Part shown: positions 1-12,867 of the stretch, one piece after another | How the letters are laid out: each line of letters begins with the position of its first letter | Position numbering within the stretch: the first letter of the stretch is position 1 | NCBI GenBank assembly: GCA_947683625.1 | Contig: CANTUR010000424.1 | Span: 558,001-622,000 of the forward strand | From: Mallotus nudiflorus | Lineage: Eukaryota > Streptophyta > Magnoliopsida > Malpighiales > Euphorbiaceae | Direction: 5' to 3' | Length of the DNA: 64,000 nucleotides | Program-made: the position numbers and the translations under genes | Notes under the pieces: model-generated | Told to the model about the DNA's origin: nothing | The model's input: the letters and a program-made list of their open reading frames with translations, nothing else | Databases searched by the model: none

Positions 1-2
1 TG

Positions 3-239
3 TTGAGAAAGTATATCTCAGACCCTTCACACGTGTTGCAGCCCGACAGTGTAGAAGTGAGTGAAGATTTGACGTTTGTGGAAGAACTTGTGGCGATCGT
101 TGATTATCAAGTTCGACAATTGCGATCGAAGCAGATTCCGATGGTCAAGGTTCTGTGGCGTAGCGACAGAGTCGAGGAGCATACGTGGGAGACTGAAGCT
201 GAGATGCGAGCTTCTTACCCGTATCTCTTTCCTTCCTGA
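3..239 (+). CDS. C-terminal end of Ty3/gypsy polyprotein (integrase tail and chromodomain), element A, partial
   Basis: Open reading frame entering from the left edge and ending at a TGA at 237-239. It begins with RKYISDPSHVLQPDSVEV, the usual linker after the integrase core in Tekay/Del-type chromoviruses, and ends with a chromodomain-like stretch (VLWRS, HTWETEAEM, YPYLF). In the family this domain helps steer integration into chromatin. The stop lies 56 bp before the LTR, with a purine tract between, as expected for a pol 3' end. The same segment is recognisable in element C (57000-57419, minus) and, more distantly, in D and D2. No stop interrupts this short piece; the rest of the gene is outside the window. 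Confidence 0.85.
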   Translation: MRKYISDPSHVLQPDSVEVSEDLTFVEELVAIVDYQVRQLRSKQIPMVKVLWRSDRVEEHTWETEAEMRASYPYLFPS

Positions 240-281
240 TCCTGTAATCTTTTCTTTTTGGAATTCGGGGATGAATTCTTA

Positions 282-294
282 TAAGGGGGGAAGA
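282..294 (+). promoter_or_regulatory. Polypurine tract of element A
   Basis: An A/G-only run with six consecutive G, directly before the LTR start at 296. It marks where plus-strand DNA synthesis would be primed. Element C has the matching tract (minus strand, near 56945-56958). Confidence 0.8.
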
Positions 295-685
295 CTGTAA
301 TATCCCGTGTTTTTTTAAATATTTTTACACTGCATCGGGATATGCAGTGTTAATAATTTCCGTATATAAATTATGATATTTTCATGAGTTGATATGTATT
401 TAAAACCTATTTTTAATTATTGTGTTTTATTTACAGTGCTTTACGTAAAATTTTCCCGGGACTTGCATTTTCGAGGAAATTTTCACGTAAATAATTTATT
501 ATTAATTATTTTAAATATATTTTCGGACTTGCATGAACTCATACGTATTTTTAAAATACTAAATAAAGCCTATATGTGTATGTATTTATTTAATTAGGGT
601 TTAGTATTTTACGCTAATATTTTATTATTTTTTTATTAATTTATTGTTATTTAATTATTTTTATTTAATTATTTTATTTTATTTT

Positions 686-688
686 TCC

Positions 689-719
<31 letters not shown>

Positions 720-775
720 TTTCTTTTCTTTTTCTTTTCTTTTCTTTTCTTTTTCTTTTTCTTCTTCCTTCTCTT
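686..775 (+). repeat. Pyrimidine simple repeat (TTTTC)n in the A LTR
   Basis: Interrupted CTTTT/TTTTC units just before the GC-rich block of the LTR. Relatives carry a different simple repeat at the same place: (TA)n in the remnant at 3808-3926 and (TAA)n in element C. Confidence 0.9.
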
Positions 776-1016
776 TCCCCGTGCCCGACCACCCCCTCAC
801 CACCAACCATCGTCTGTCACGCCGATCCCCTACCATCGGTGTGCCTCCCGGCTTGCCACCGTCGTCCCCAGCCATTCCCCGCCGCCAGCAGCCTTCTTCT
901 CCGGCGCCGGCAGCTCCTTTTCTTCTTTTGGCCGAAATTTCTTCTCCTCGCCATCGACGATGATTTCAGGCACCATTTTTGACACCGCCGGTCTCTTTCT
1001 TCTCCTTGAGCACCGG
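776..1016 (+). other. GC-rich block inside an AT-rich LTR
   Basis: About 240 bp rich in C and CpG within an otherwise AT-rich LTR. Counterparts are at 8450-8710 (solo LTR), about 3540-3780 (remnant, inverted) and about 56290-56545 (element C, inverted). The short frames over it differ between copies, so I do not call it coding. Its position after a simple repeat and before a T-rich stretch suits a transcribed leader; that is inference. Confidence 0.6.
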
Positions 1017-1930
1017 TGAGCATGATTCTAGCTTTGGTTTGAGCTTAAATGGTCTAGAATTGCTTAGGTTTTTAATTTTCCAATTCGGTCACATTAGGGT
1101 TTTCAATTTTTTTGAGCTTCAAATTGATTGATTCATGAAAACTGCCTTCACAAATGTTGATCCTAGTAGCTTAATCTTCATGTATGAATTTTTATGGAAT
1201 TTTTGGAGATTGTTTGGATTTTTGGGTATTTTTGAATATTTTAATATTATTTTCTAATTTTTGGAAATTAATTATTTAAATTATGAAATTATGTTTTATG
1301 GTTAAATTAGGTGTTGAAATGAATTATAGGAATTTATTTGGAATTTTTATGAATTTCTATGTATTTATTTTGAATTATTGAAGTTTATGTAATTTGGGAA
1401 ATTAGGGTTAATTATGTTTTTATTTGAAATTAATTGGTTAATTGAGTTTAATTATTGATATTATTGATAAATATGTTGAGAAAATTAATTTTGGATAATT
1501 GTATAATTTTTGGTGAATTTTTGAAGTAATTTTAGTATATTTATATATATAGGGGTATTTTGGTAATTTTACCCTAAATTGGCTAAAAATGTAATTTAAT
1601 TGGTTGTAATAGTTATTTAAGGTATGAAAATGATTTTAACAAATTATTTAGTATTTTTAACTAATTAAAACTATTTTTCGTAAATTATTTTCAATTATAT
1701 ATATAATATACGATTTTTCTAATAAAATGAGTTTTTATCGGTTTTTACAGTGTTTTAAGGTTAATTATGTAATTTCTACCTATAAAATGTATTTCTGTGA
1801 TTTAAGGATATTTTTGGTATTTCTGAAATTATTCTGTGTTTGTGGACCCCGGTCGGTAGACTGTAGTTTGGAGTCCGACCGAGGGGTTGTGGTTGAGTGT
1901 TGAGCCTATTTTTCAAAGTGTGTTTCTTTG

Positions 1931-2020
1931 CAGGATCGGCTCTACTCTTTTGAGTAGAGAGATGTCCGTTTTACAGGGGAGGTTCTGTCGGATTTTCGGT
2001 AGAATTCTTGTAAAACGTGA
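1931..2020 (+). other. Hairpin cassette in the LTR
   Basis: First hairpin: CTCTACTC (1940-1947), TTTT loop, GAGTAGAG (1952-1959), a perfect 8-bp stem. A second structure follows with outer stem GTTTTACA (1968-1975) and TGTAAAAC (2009-2016) around an inner stem TTCTGTC/GGTAGAA. Equivalent cassettes lie at 9631-9720, 35099-35190, about 42435-42505, 55310-55395 and 63225-63310. Stem sequences differ between copies while pairing is largely kept. Confidence 0.6.
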
Positions 2021-2687
2021 TGTCCAGTCGAACCCAATATCAATTCTGTGTTTAATACTCTAGATCGAATTCTAGGATTTTCTGTTAGGTTTATTCTAAT
2101 GCCTGTCATTATTGTTTGTTTAGTTGCGTCGAGACCGAGGACTAGTGGACCAGGCCTGTCGGACCCGTCTCGTGGAGCGCACTAATTTGTGAGTTATTAT
2201 ACTATATATATATGCTTTAGGATGCATGATTTAGAAATATATGTTTTATTTTGATTAAACTGCATAAATAATGTGATTTGCATTTAAGTATATTTTTGGT
2301 TTATTTTTGGTATATATTAAATTATATGTATGTTTTATTAATAAATCATATTTAAAATGTTTTTAAATATATTTCTAGCTTAATTTATAATTTGATTGGA
2401 TTCATTTGACGTATATATGCTCAAAATATACTTGGTTTACTTTTGGTATATTTCCAGTATATATATGTGGTTTATATTGTTATTTTATTTAAATTCATGC
2501 ATCATTTAATTGTGAATGTATGTTTTATTGTTTATTAATGAAGGATATCAATAGAACGTGCTACCTAGTGGGCAGCACTAGGACCGAGTACGTACCGGTA
2601 CGCCTATAGTATTTAGGCTATATTACTAACTATTTGTGGATATTGATTGAATATGATTATTTGATGTGTGAGATATGGTTTGGTAGT

Positions 2688-2790
2688 GTGATTGCTGGAG
2701 CTCGGTTGACCAAGTGTCTCGGGGCCAATCACATTGGCAGTCAGACTGCTGGAGCTCGGTTGACTTAGTGTCTCGGGGCCAGTCTACTGT
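2688..2790 (+). other. Twin stem-loops with shared loop sequence in the LTR
   Basis: Two tandem units share a nearly identical core (CTGGAGCTCGGTTGAC and GTGTCTCGGGGCC) but have different stems: GTGATTG (2688-2694) with CAATCAC (2726-2732), and AGACTG (2743-2748) with CAGTCT (2780-2785). The same pair is at 10391-10480 and, inverted, at about 54490-54600 and 62450-62550. Confidence 0.6.
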
Positions 2791-3517
2791 CTAAATGGAT
2801 TAAGTGGTTATATTTGGATAAGTGAGCCTGTATGGCCAGAGTGTTGTCTAACACTGTTTTCGAGGTTGTGATATTCTAGGGTTCTATGTGATCCTTCATA
2901 AACTGTGATTTTCAATAAAATATATAAAATGATTTTATTGCATCTGTGTGTATTTGCCTGTATATATACATATTATATATATATACTGTTGACTATATGC
3001 ATTGTCAGTTAGTGTGTATGTATATATATTATAGTAATTCACTCAGTGAGGTCTGACTCCCCTCCGTTGACTAATTTTTCAGGAGAGTCAACATCTTCAG
3101 ACCTCAGTATCAGGCCTATATGTCGGATTTCTTCCGCCCCGGCTTTTTTGTATAAATTACTTATTTGAGTCTTATTTTTATATAATCTAGACACTGCAGT
3201 AGTTGTGGATTAATTATGAGATATTATGTATTTTATTTATGCGAGATGCATTTTAAGAATTTCAACTGGATTGTATTAAAAAGATTTTTTATATATATAT
3301 GTGATGAGTTGAGATTTGATTTAAATTCAGTTGATGGAAATGTTATTATTATATTTATGATTTCTATTTCCGCAGCAATTTTGATATTGTTATTATTATT
3401 ATTGCATGTTTTATTATTTTTTTATTATTTTTATTTTTTAGGCTTGCTATGGGTTCCGGATTCGAAAGAATTCTCGTTCCCTAGCTCCGGTCATGGTCCC
3501 TGTTTTGGGTTGTGACA

Positions 3518-4341
<824 letters not shown>

Positions 4342-7059
4342 GTTTGATTAAAAAATTTATATTTTTTACATATTTAATTTTGAAGATTAGTGATTTCAAT
4401 GTAAAATAAATGACATTATATGTATATATATATATATATATATAATGTAGAGGCATGTAGTTTTTTTTTTGAATTTATTATTATATGCAATAAAAATTAT
4501 TACAAATAAAAAGTTTTAAAATTGATATAATCAAACCAATTTAATTAATTAATTGACTAATTGGATAATTAAAATAATTAGTTTAGTTATAATTATAAAT
4601 ATCAATAAATCATCAGTTTCAGCTTGATTTTAATTTTTGCTTTACAATTTGGTTAATTGACCTATGTTGATCATATTTTTTTTAAATAAGGAGATCATAT
4701 TATTTAAATATTAATAGACTATATAATAGAAATATTTTTAAATCAGTTATGGCATAATTTAAAATTTTCACCTTTGATAATTTTTAGAGAGAAATTATCT
4801 CATATATCATATAGGCTTTAGTTGGCTTAGAATTCTCTAGTTGACTTTTTTCAGTTGGCTTATTATTCTAGGCACTTTTTACTTGACTTTTTATTTAAGG
4901 TATGACCCAAAAAAATTAATAAAAAAAAAAAAAAAAACCTGTTTATAAATTCACCAGTTGGCTTGAGGCTTTAATTCTAAAGACCAAATCAGAAACCAAA
5001 AAGTTCAAAATAAAAATGGACCTGGGCTATCATAGAACTCAATATGATTTATGGCCACTTATTGTCATTATATATGTTATAAACATAACAGGTTGAAACC
5101 ATATTCCCCAACAAAGTTCATTGTTTTGAGTAGGATGGGTTGGACAATTCATTCTACGTTTTTTTTTTTTTCCGAGTGTATCACATTAAACTCTTTGATC
5201 CTATTCCATGCCTTCCTAGCCATCAGCGATAGCTCATAACTAGTATTGTAGCGGTCTGTGTGTATATATATATACAACGATGGCTCATGACTAGTATATA
5301 GGGTTCTCTTTGTAGTTTGTATTTTAAAATTTAAACTTAAACTTTTATAATTAGAAATTATATAGATTTAATTTAAAATAAAATAATTTTTATCATTTTT
5401 ATCATCAAATTTAAATAAAAATATATAAAATATAAAATTATCATTATAAGATCCATATATAACTATTTAAAAAAATCATATTCAAATATTCATTATTTTT
5501 TTTTTATATTTTTATAATCCATATTAAATAATTAAAAATATTATAAAGTGATAAAAATAATAAATGTATATAAATTATGACTAATCTTTTATTAGCCTTA
5601 TACTCTCCATTTGAACATATAGATTTTTAATCTCAAGCACCAATTGGAAAAAAAAAAAACATAAAATATTGCTTGATGGGAAATAAAAAATAATAACATG
5701 GGTTATCAATTAGTGAAACTTAGAAAAGAGGTTAATTTTTTGGAAAAAAAATAAAATGTTTATATGTATATTATCTATAAATTTATACAATATATGAGGT
5801 GATTTTTTAATAAAAATATTTTATTTTACAAATTCATATAAAAGTAGTTATACTATTTTAAACATTTATGACATATGAAAAAAGTTGGGTTTGAAAAAAA
5901 TAAACATTTATTTTAAGTTAAATATGAAAATAAACTTTTATTTTAACTTAAATATGTATTTTGAATTTCTATACAAATAATAAATGAAGTAGTTTAATTT
6001 ACACTAACACCACCGACAATAGACTTTTATTTTTATATTGAATAGATATTTTAAAGTTGTAAATAATTAGTAAAGTAATTTAATTTATAAACAGATTTTA
6101 TATTTAAACATGTTAAATATACAAGTAATTGAGTTACAAAATTTAAAAAATTTTGTAATGATTAAAACTTTATTTATGAATTACTTTTCTTTTTTATTAA
6201 TAGTATTTAGTTATAAAATTTAAAATTAGTTAATAAATATTTCCTAGTTTAATTTAAAATAAAACATAATAATAGCAAACCAAATTTTTGTATTTTTTAC
6301 ATTTAATTTTTTTTTTTGTATTTTTGTATTTTGCTATTACTAAGTATTGTTTCTATTTTGTAGTAGGCTAAGAAATTTAGATATGTGTATGTGTAATCTA
6401 TCTATATTTCACTAGAAACTTAACATTTGACAACATTTAATAAAAAATAAATTCACTCCAAATTTTAAAATAGAAAACTTTTAATGTATATTTAATTTCT
6501 ATTTTCCATTTATAAATGTAATATTACAACTCAAAAATAATTAAGAAAAAAAAGTTTGTTCCTTCATATTTCATATTTATTTTATTGTTCTTATTTTAAT
6601 TTGTTTACATTGTGATTAATAATGAATATGTCTTTGTATTGTACAATAATGGCAGAAAAAAAAATTCAAAATAAAGATTTTTTTTTTCACAATTATTTAT
6701 GTTTATTTTTCTTATTTATTTAGTCATTTAATCATTTTATTATTATTACTTTAGTAATTGTACTTCTTAACTTATTTATATTATAAATATATTTATTTAA
6801 TAATAATATAAATCACATGCAACACATGTAAGATAAATATATATATATATATAGCTTGAAAGTCATTAAATATAAAATTTGACAAATATATTTCTTCATA
6901 ATTTAACATTCATTGATAAAAACTCATATGTCAAGTTATTAAGATTTAAAATATTTTTTTTATAAAAATTTATTAAAAAATCTTATTTTAAAATACACAT
7001 ATTCTATTTTATGTAAAATAATTTAATTCTATTATATTAAAAAAATTGCTTTTCCTTTG
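4342..7059. other. AT-rich interval without recognisable gene
   Basis: About 2.7 kb of AT-rich sequence with homopolymer and short TA runs. I see no credible coding region or RNA gene. The only structure noted is a pair of imperfect direct repeats of roughly 25 bp (about 5225-5250 and 5277-5302, sharing a GCTCATRACTAGTAT core). Confidence 0.6.
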
Positions 7060-7537
7060 TAATAACTCTGAATTGATATTTTTGCTTGTGGAACCTGCAT
7101 CAATGAGGAAAATGGGTAAAGAGGCGGGATTTTCCCCATAAACACTCCAAAACTTAAGTTAGTAACAGTATGAGGAAAAATATAATAAAGTGAATAGGCA
7201 TAATAAAATAGAGAACAAAGAATAAAGGAGTAAATGATGATTGCTTATGATTATGAGGTGATGGAATGATGTCTTGGTGATGTTGTATGATGAGAGCATA
7301 AATGACATGAGATGTCATGAGATGTATTTATAGGAGAAAGTATTGCTCAAACGTCTTAGGAATATGATTCCTTAGTCTTATAGGATTGCCTTATTTAGGA
7401 GAGGAGGAGACTTCCTTTGTAGAGTAATCTTCCTAATTGAAATAGACTTCCTTATTGAACTTTCTTCTTATTCAAATAATCCTCCTCTTTGGGGAAATAT
7501 ATCCCTTATTATAATAGGATACTAATATGAGTTATCA
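7060..7537 (-). repeat. 3' LTR of element B
   Basis: Begins TAATAACTC (expected TGATAACTC; one G to A change) and ends GAGTTATCA, so the LTR has short inverted termini. Colinear with 15926-16399. A minus-strand TATAAATA lies at 7325-7332. Confidence 0.9.
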
Positions 7538-7552
7538 AGAGTCCCCCTGAAA
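7538..7552 (-). promoter_or_regulatory. Polypurine tract of element B
   Basis: The plus strand reads AGAGTCCCCCTGA immediately after the LTR, giving a purine-rich tract on the minus strand. Element F has nearly the same sequence at 43718-43734. Confidence 0.75.
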
Positions 7553-7842
7553 GTATGTTCAGATATTTATATTCAATGTATTCAGGTTTGTAAATGATAG
7601 AAAATGTCATTGTATCTACCTGGAGAGAGAGACTGCTTGAGTAATTGCATATGATATAGAAGGGTGAATTGAGGTGGCCAGCCTCAGTCACAAGAAAAGA
7701 TAAAGCTAGGTATCGAGTCTTGAAATCATCATATAAGAACATTGTTTGAAGTGTCAGTTGGACTTGAGTGCATAAAACTTGCAATAAAAATGCTTTAGGG
7801 TAAAAGATTAACCCATCAGTGTGGAAACAACATGATGGAACC

Positions 7843-7935
7843 AATCGTCACTAGATTTTTGATGCTTGGTGCAAAGACGCAAGGCTTATGATTTCGGAAA
7901 CTCAATACTATAAAAGCGACATGAGGGTGCTAGCT
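7843..7935. repeat. First unit of element B's PPT-proximal tandem repeat, cut by the solo LTR
   Basis: Contains the GATGCTTGGTGCAAAGACGC and GACATGAGGGTGCTAGCT motifs of the array that resumes at 11186. The solo LTR 7936-11185 inserted between this unit and the next. Confidence 0.8.
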
Positions 7936-10900
7936 TGTAATATCCCGTGTTTTTTTTAAATATTTTACACTGTACCGGGATATGCAGTGTTAATAATTTT
8001 TGTATATATATTACGATATTTTCATGAGTTGATATGTATTTAAAACCTATTTTAATTATTGTGTATTATTTACAGTGCTTTACGTAAAATTTTCCCGAGA
8101 CTTTCATTTTCGGGAAAATTTTCACGTAAATAATTTATTATTAATTATTTTAAATATATTTTCGGACTTGCATGAACTCATACGTATTTTTAAATTACTA
8201 AATAAAGCCTATGTGTGTAATTATTTATTTAATTAGGGTTTAATTTATTACCCTAATATTTTAGTAATTAATTAATTATTTTATTGTTATTTAATTATTT
8301 TTATTTAGTATAAATTATTAAAATATTAATTTATATGTGTGTGGTGTATATTTAATGTGTAATTTAATATTATTTTAATATATAGTATAAAGTATATATA
8401 TATACATATAGATTATTAAAACAAAAGGATTTTGGAAAATTACCGTTTAGCCCCTCCCTCTCCCTTCTTCTTTCCCGATCGCCTACCCTCACTGCGCCTC
8501 CCATTCCAGCACGCCGGACCGCCCTTTGCCGCCACCAGCTGCCGCCAACCTTCTTCCCCTTCCTTCCTCTTCCTCTCCGACGTGACCAGGCCGCCGGAAG
8601 CCCGCTGGAACGCCCGGAATCCGCCATGGCAGCAAGTTGAGCTTCTCGCCGTCGACGACGATTCCGGCCACCATTTTCGACACCGCCGGTCTCTTTCTTC
8701 TCCTTGAGCTCCGATTAGTGTGATTCTAGCTTTGGTTTGAGCTTAAATGGTTTAGAATTGCTTAGGTTTTGAATTTTCCAATTCGGTCACATTAGGGTTT
8801 TCAATTTTTTTGAGCTTCAAATTGATTGATTCATGAAAACTCCCTTCACAAATGTTGATCCTAGTAGCTTAATCTACATGTATGAATTCTTTTTGGAATT
8901 TTTGGAGATTTTTTGGATTTTTGGGTATTTTTGAATATTTTAATATTATTTTCTAATTTTCGGAAATTAATTATTTAAATTATGAAATTATGTTTTATGG
9001 TTAAATTAGTTGTTGAAATGAATTATAGGAATTTATTTGGAATTTTTATGAATTTCTATGTATTTATTTTGAATTATTGAAGTTTATGTAATTTTGGGAA
9101 ATTAGGGTTAATTATGTTTTTAATTGAAATTAATTGGTTAATTGAGTTTAATTATTGATATTATTGATAAATATGTTGAGAAAATCAATTTTGGATAATT
9201 GTATAATTTTTGGTGAATTTTTGAAGTAATTTTAGTATATTTATATATATAGGGGTATTTTGGTAATTTTACCCTAAATTGGCTAAAAATGTAATTTAAT
9301 TGGTTTTAATAGTTATTTAAGGTATAAAAATGATTTCTACAAATTATTTAGTATTTTTAACTAATTAAAACTATTTTTCATGAATTATTTTCAATTATAT
9401 ATATAGTATACGGTTTTTCTAATAAAATGAGTTTTTATCGATTTTTATAGTGTTTTAAGGTTAATTATGTAATTTCTACCTATAAAATGTATTTCTGTGA
9501 TTTAAGGGTATTTTTGGTATTTTCAGAATTGTTTTGTATTTGTGGACCCCGATCGGTAGACTGTAGTCTGGAGTCCGACCGAGGGGTTGTGGTTGAGTGT
9601 TGAGCTTGTTTTTTGAAGTGTATTTCTTTGCAGGGTCGGCTCTACTCTTTTGAGTAGAGAGATGTCCGTTTTACAGGGGAGGTTCTGTCGAATTTTCGGT
9701 AGAATTCTCGTAAAACGTGATGTCCAGTCGAACCCTAATATCAATTCTGTGTTTAATACTCTAGATCGAATTCTAGGATTTATGTTAGGTTTATTCTAAT
9801 GTCGGTTATTTATTGTTTGTTTAATTGCGCCGAGACCGAGGGCTAGTGGACCAGGCCCATCGGACCCGTCTCGTGGAGCGCACTAGGGTGAGTTACTATA
9901 CTATATATATATGTTTAGGATGCATGATTTAGAAATATATATTTTATTTTGATTAAAATGCATAAATAATGTGATTTGTATTTAAGTATATTTGTGATTT
10001 ATTTTTGGTTTATTTTTGGTATATATTAAATTATATACATGTTTTGTTAATAAATTATATTTAAAATGTTTTTAAATATATTTCTAGCTTAATTTATAAT
10101 TTGATTGGATTTATTTGACGTATATATACTCGAAATATACCTGGTTTACTTTTGGTATATTTCCAGTATATATATGGTTTATGTTACTATTTATTTCAAA
10201 TTCATGCATCATTTATTTGTGAATGTATGTTTTATTATTTATTAATGAAGGATATCAATAGAGCGTGCTACCTAGTAGGCAGCACTAGGACCGAGTACGT
10301 ACTGGTACGCTTATAGTATTTAGGCTATATTACTAACCAGTTTGTGGATATTGATTGATATGATTATTTGATGTGTGATGGGATTTGGGTGTGATTGCTG
10401 GAGCTCGGTTGACCAAGTGTCTCGGGGCCAATCACACTGGCAATCAGACTGCTGGAGCTCGGTTGACTTAATGTCTCGGGGCCAGTCTACTGTCTAAATG
10501 GATTAAGTGTATATATTTGGATTAAGTGAGCTTGTATGGCTAGAGTGTTGTCTAACACTATTTCCGAGGTTGCGATATCTTAGGGTTCTATGTGATCCTT
10601 CATAAACTGTGATTTTCAATAAAATATATAAAAATGATTTTCTGCATCTGTGTGAAATTGCCTGTATATATACATATTGTATATACTGTTGACTGTATGC
10701 ATTGTCATTTAGTATGCATGTATATATATTATAGTAATTCACTCAGTGAGGTCTGACTCCCCTCCGTTGACTATTTTTCAGGAGAGTCAACATCTTCAGA
10801 CCTCAGTAGCAGGCCTGTACGCTGGATTTCTTCTGCCCCGGCTTCTTTATGTAAATTACTTATTTGAGTCTTATTTTTTATATAATCTAGGCACTGCAGT

Positions 10901-11185
10901 AGTTGTAAATTAAATTGTGGGATTTCATGTATTTATCTATATGAGATATTGTATTATTGAAACTGGATTTGTATTGAAAGATTTATATATATGAGATGAG
11001 ATTTGATTTAAATCCAGTTGATGGAAATGTTACTATTATATTTATGATTTCTATTTCCGCTGCATATAATATTGTTATTGTTACTATTGCATGTTTATTT
11101 TATTTCTAGGCTTGCTACGGGTTCCGGATTCGAAAGAATTCCCGTTCCCTAGCACCGGTCATGGCCCCTGTTTTGGGTCGTGACA
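7936..11185 (+). repeat. Solo LTR of the A family inside element B
   Basis: Starts TGTAATATCCCGTG, ends GGGTCGTGACA, 3250 bp, colinear with 296-3517. It is flanked by a perfect 5-bp TSD, TAGCT (7931-7935 and 11186-11190), with no internal region. It is therefore the recombination product of a full element. It differs from the A LTR mainly upstream of the GC-rich block, where the (TTTTC)n is replaced by plain AT-rich sequence. The hairpin cassette (9631-9720) and twin stem-loops (10391-10480) are kept. Confidence 0.95.
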
Positions 11186-11510
11186 TAGCTTCAGTCATTG
11201 AACTTAGATGTTCGAGCCTTAGGTGCTCAGTGCAAGGACGCGATGCTTGTATGCTTGGAACCTTAGTACTACAGAAGCGACTTGAGGGTGCCAGCTTTAA
11301 TCACTAGACTTAGATGCTCAAGGCTTAGATGCTCAGTGCAAGGACGTGAGGCTTACATGCTCAAAACCTTAGTACTATAGAAGCAACTTGAGGGTGCCAG
11401 CTTTAGTCATTAGACTTAGATGCTCAGTGCAAAGATGTAAGGCTTACATGCTCGGAACCTTAATACTACAGAAGCAACCTGAGGGTGCCAGCTTCAGTCA
11501 CTAGACTTAA
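11186..11510. repeat. Tandem repeats of about 91-104 bp in element B
   Basis: Three further units, each with GCTCAGTGCAAGGACG, then GGAACCTTAGTACTA, then GAGGGTGCCAGCTT. Unit starts at 11227, 11331 and 11422 give spacings of 104 and 91 bp. Related units in element F are spaced 109 bp. Arrays near the polypurine tract are a known feature of Tat/Ogre elements. Confidence 0.85.
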
Positions 11511-12867
11511 TTTTGGTGCATTAGAAGTGCGACCCAAGTGTCATATGATGTTGCTCGATTTATAAACTTTAATGACTATTGATGGTAGTTGCCTAGTCAG
11601 AATAATGATTAATGTTGAGTCTGGACATTATTACTGTAGATGTTTGATTTTTTGAGCATTTGTTGTTGGTAGTATTTTTGCAAAAGGTAGGATGTTGGGA
11701 TCCTAATAGTGAGTCTGAGCCCTTTCAATCTAAGCTCTATAATATGGGATAATAATTTAGTGAGAGTTTTTGAAATGATGGAAGATGGGTTTTGAAGGAC
11801 CAAATTTATTTTTGCCCAATCTGAATTATGAGATGAGCATTTTATAAATTAAGTGAAGGGTCAATGTTGCACCACTTATGAAATAGAGGATAGTGTATGA
11901 TGCTGGCTAGGATGTCTTAGAATTGCCTTTTAATTTATTTGTCTATGTGGCGGATATACTTGACTCCATTCTTGAATTTCCCTTGTTAGATATTTTTAGT
12001 GTTGCCTTGCAATATGTCTAATGTCTTTTGACAATCTTTGCATGTTGATGCCGAGTGAGATGATTAGGGTGTTTGATCATTTGGACTGATGGGTGCTTAA
12101 AGTAGCTTCTTCAATAAATACGTTTTCCTTATTTGTAGTGATAGATAAAAGAACAATAGCTTTGGGACAGTATAATTGATCTCATTTAATGGTCAGTCCT
12201 TATGTAATAAATATATCAAATATAATTGATGTATATTTTGCATGAATAATAATCAAGTGTATATGGATGAACATCTATGTGTGGATGTGTAAGCATGCTT
12301 GTGTGACAAGCTATGAATATTCATATAAGAATAAATAAGATAAATAAATAATATCAAGAGAAACTAGAGAAACTTATCTCCTAATATACTCTTGTCCCAC
12401 TTTCGAATTCATGAATATTTATGTTCGTCATTTGCTTAAATTGTTGCTTGAATGACCTCGTCTTTGAAGAAGTTGCCTAAGTTTATGTGTATTCAATTGC
12501 ATGAAAATATACTGCTCTAAAATTAATATCTTATTATAGTGCTCGTCTCTTTTATGAATAGATGAATATTTATGTTCCTTGTTGCTCAGTGGTTGTCGAT
12601 CTATTTGAAGGTCTCTCCATGATCTGTGGTATTGATGTATTTTGACCATCCAAGAATGTCTATGCCGCTATCTGAGTTTGGGTATGTTATACTCCTTGGC
12701 ACCTTATACTAATGTTGAATATCATTGAGTTTCAAATGCAAATCTTTCTAGATTCAATGCTTAAGGCTTACTTGGATATCCATGGTTGTAATAACATAGA
12801 CTCAAATGCTCGAGATTTGATAGGTTTTAATACCACAGTTTGAACTCTAGATGTTTAGACTCGAATT
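11511..12867. other. Internal non-coding part of element B
   Basis: About 1.36 kb with no similarity to retroelement proteins on either strand and only short unrelated frames. No repeat array stands out here. Confidence 0.55.

Larger units (their letters stand above)
296..3517 (+). repeat. 3' LTR of element A (Tekay/Del-like), 3.2 kb
   Basis: Starts TGTAATATCCCGTG right after the polypurine tract and ends GGGTTGTGACA. It is colinear over its length with the solo LTR at 7936-11185, and the inverted LTRs at 53831-56941 and 61786-64000 belong to the same family. Internal order: AT-rich start, (TTTTC)n, a GC-rich block (about 776-1016), a long T-rich stretch, a hairpin cassette (1931-2020), twin stem-loops (2688-2790), terminal part. 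LTRs of about 3 kb fit Tekay/Del elements. The other LTR of this insertion is outside the window, so its TSD cannot be checked. Confidence 0.88.

Noticed and set aside
644..1023. Frames across the GC-rich block of the A LTR
   Set aside because: Low-complexity Phe/Ser or Lys/Glu runs from (TTTTC)n; frames differ in the solo LTR copy.
7509..7844. 111-codon minus-strand frame at the left end of B
   Set aside because: Runs across the LTR and tandem repeat of element B with no domain and is not kept in F.
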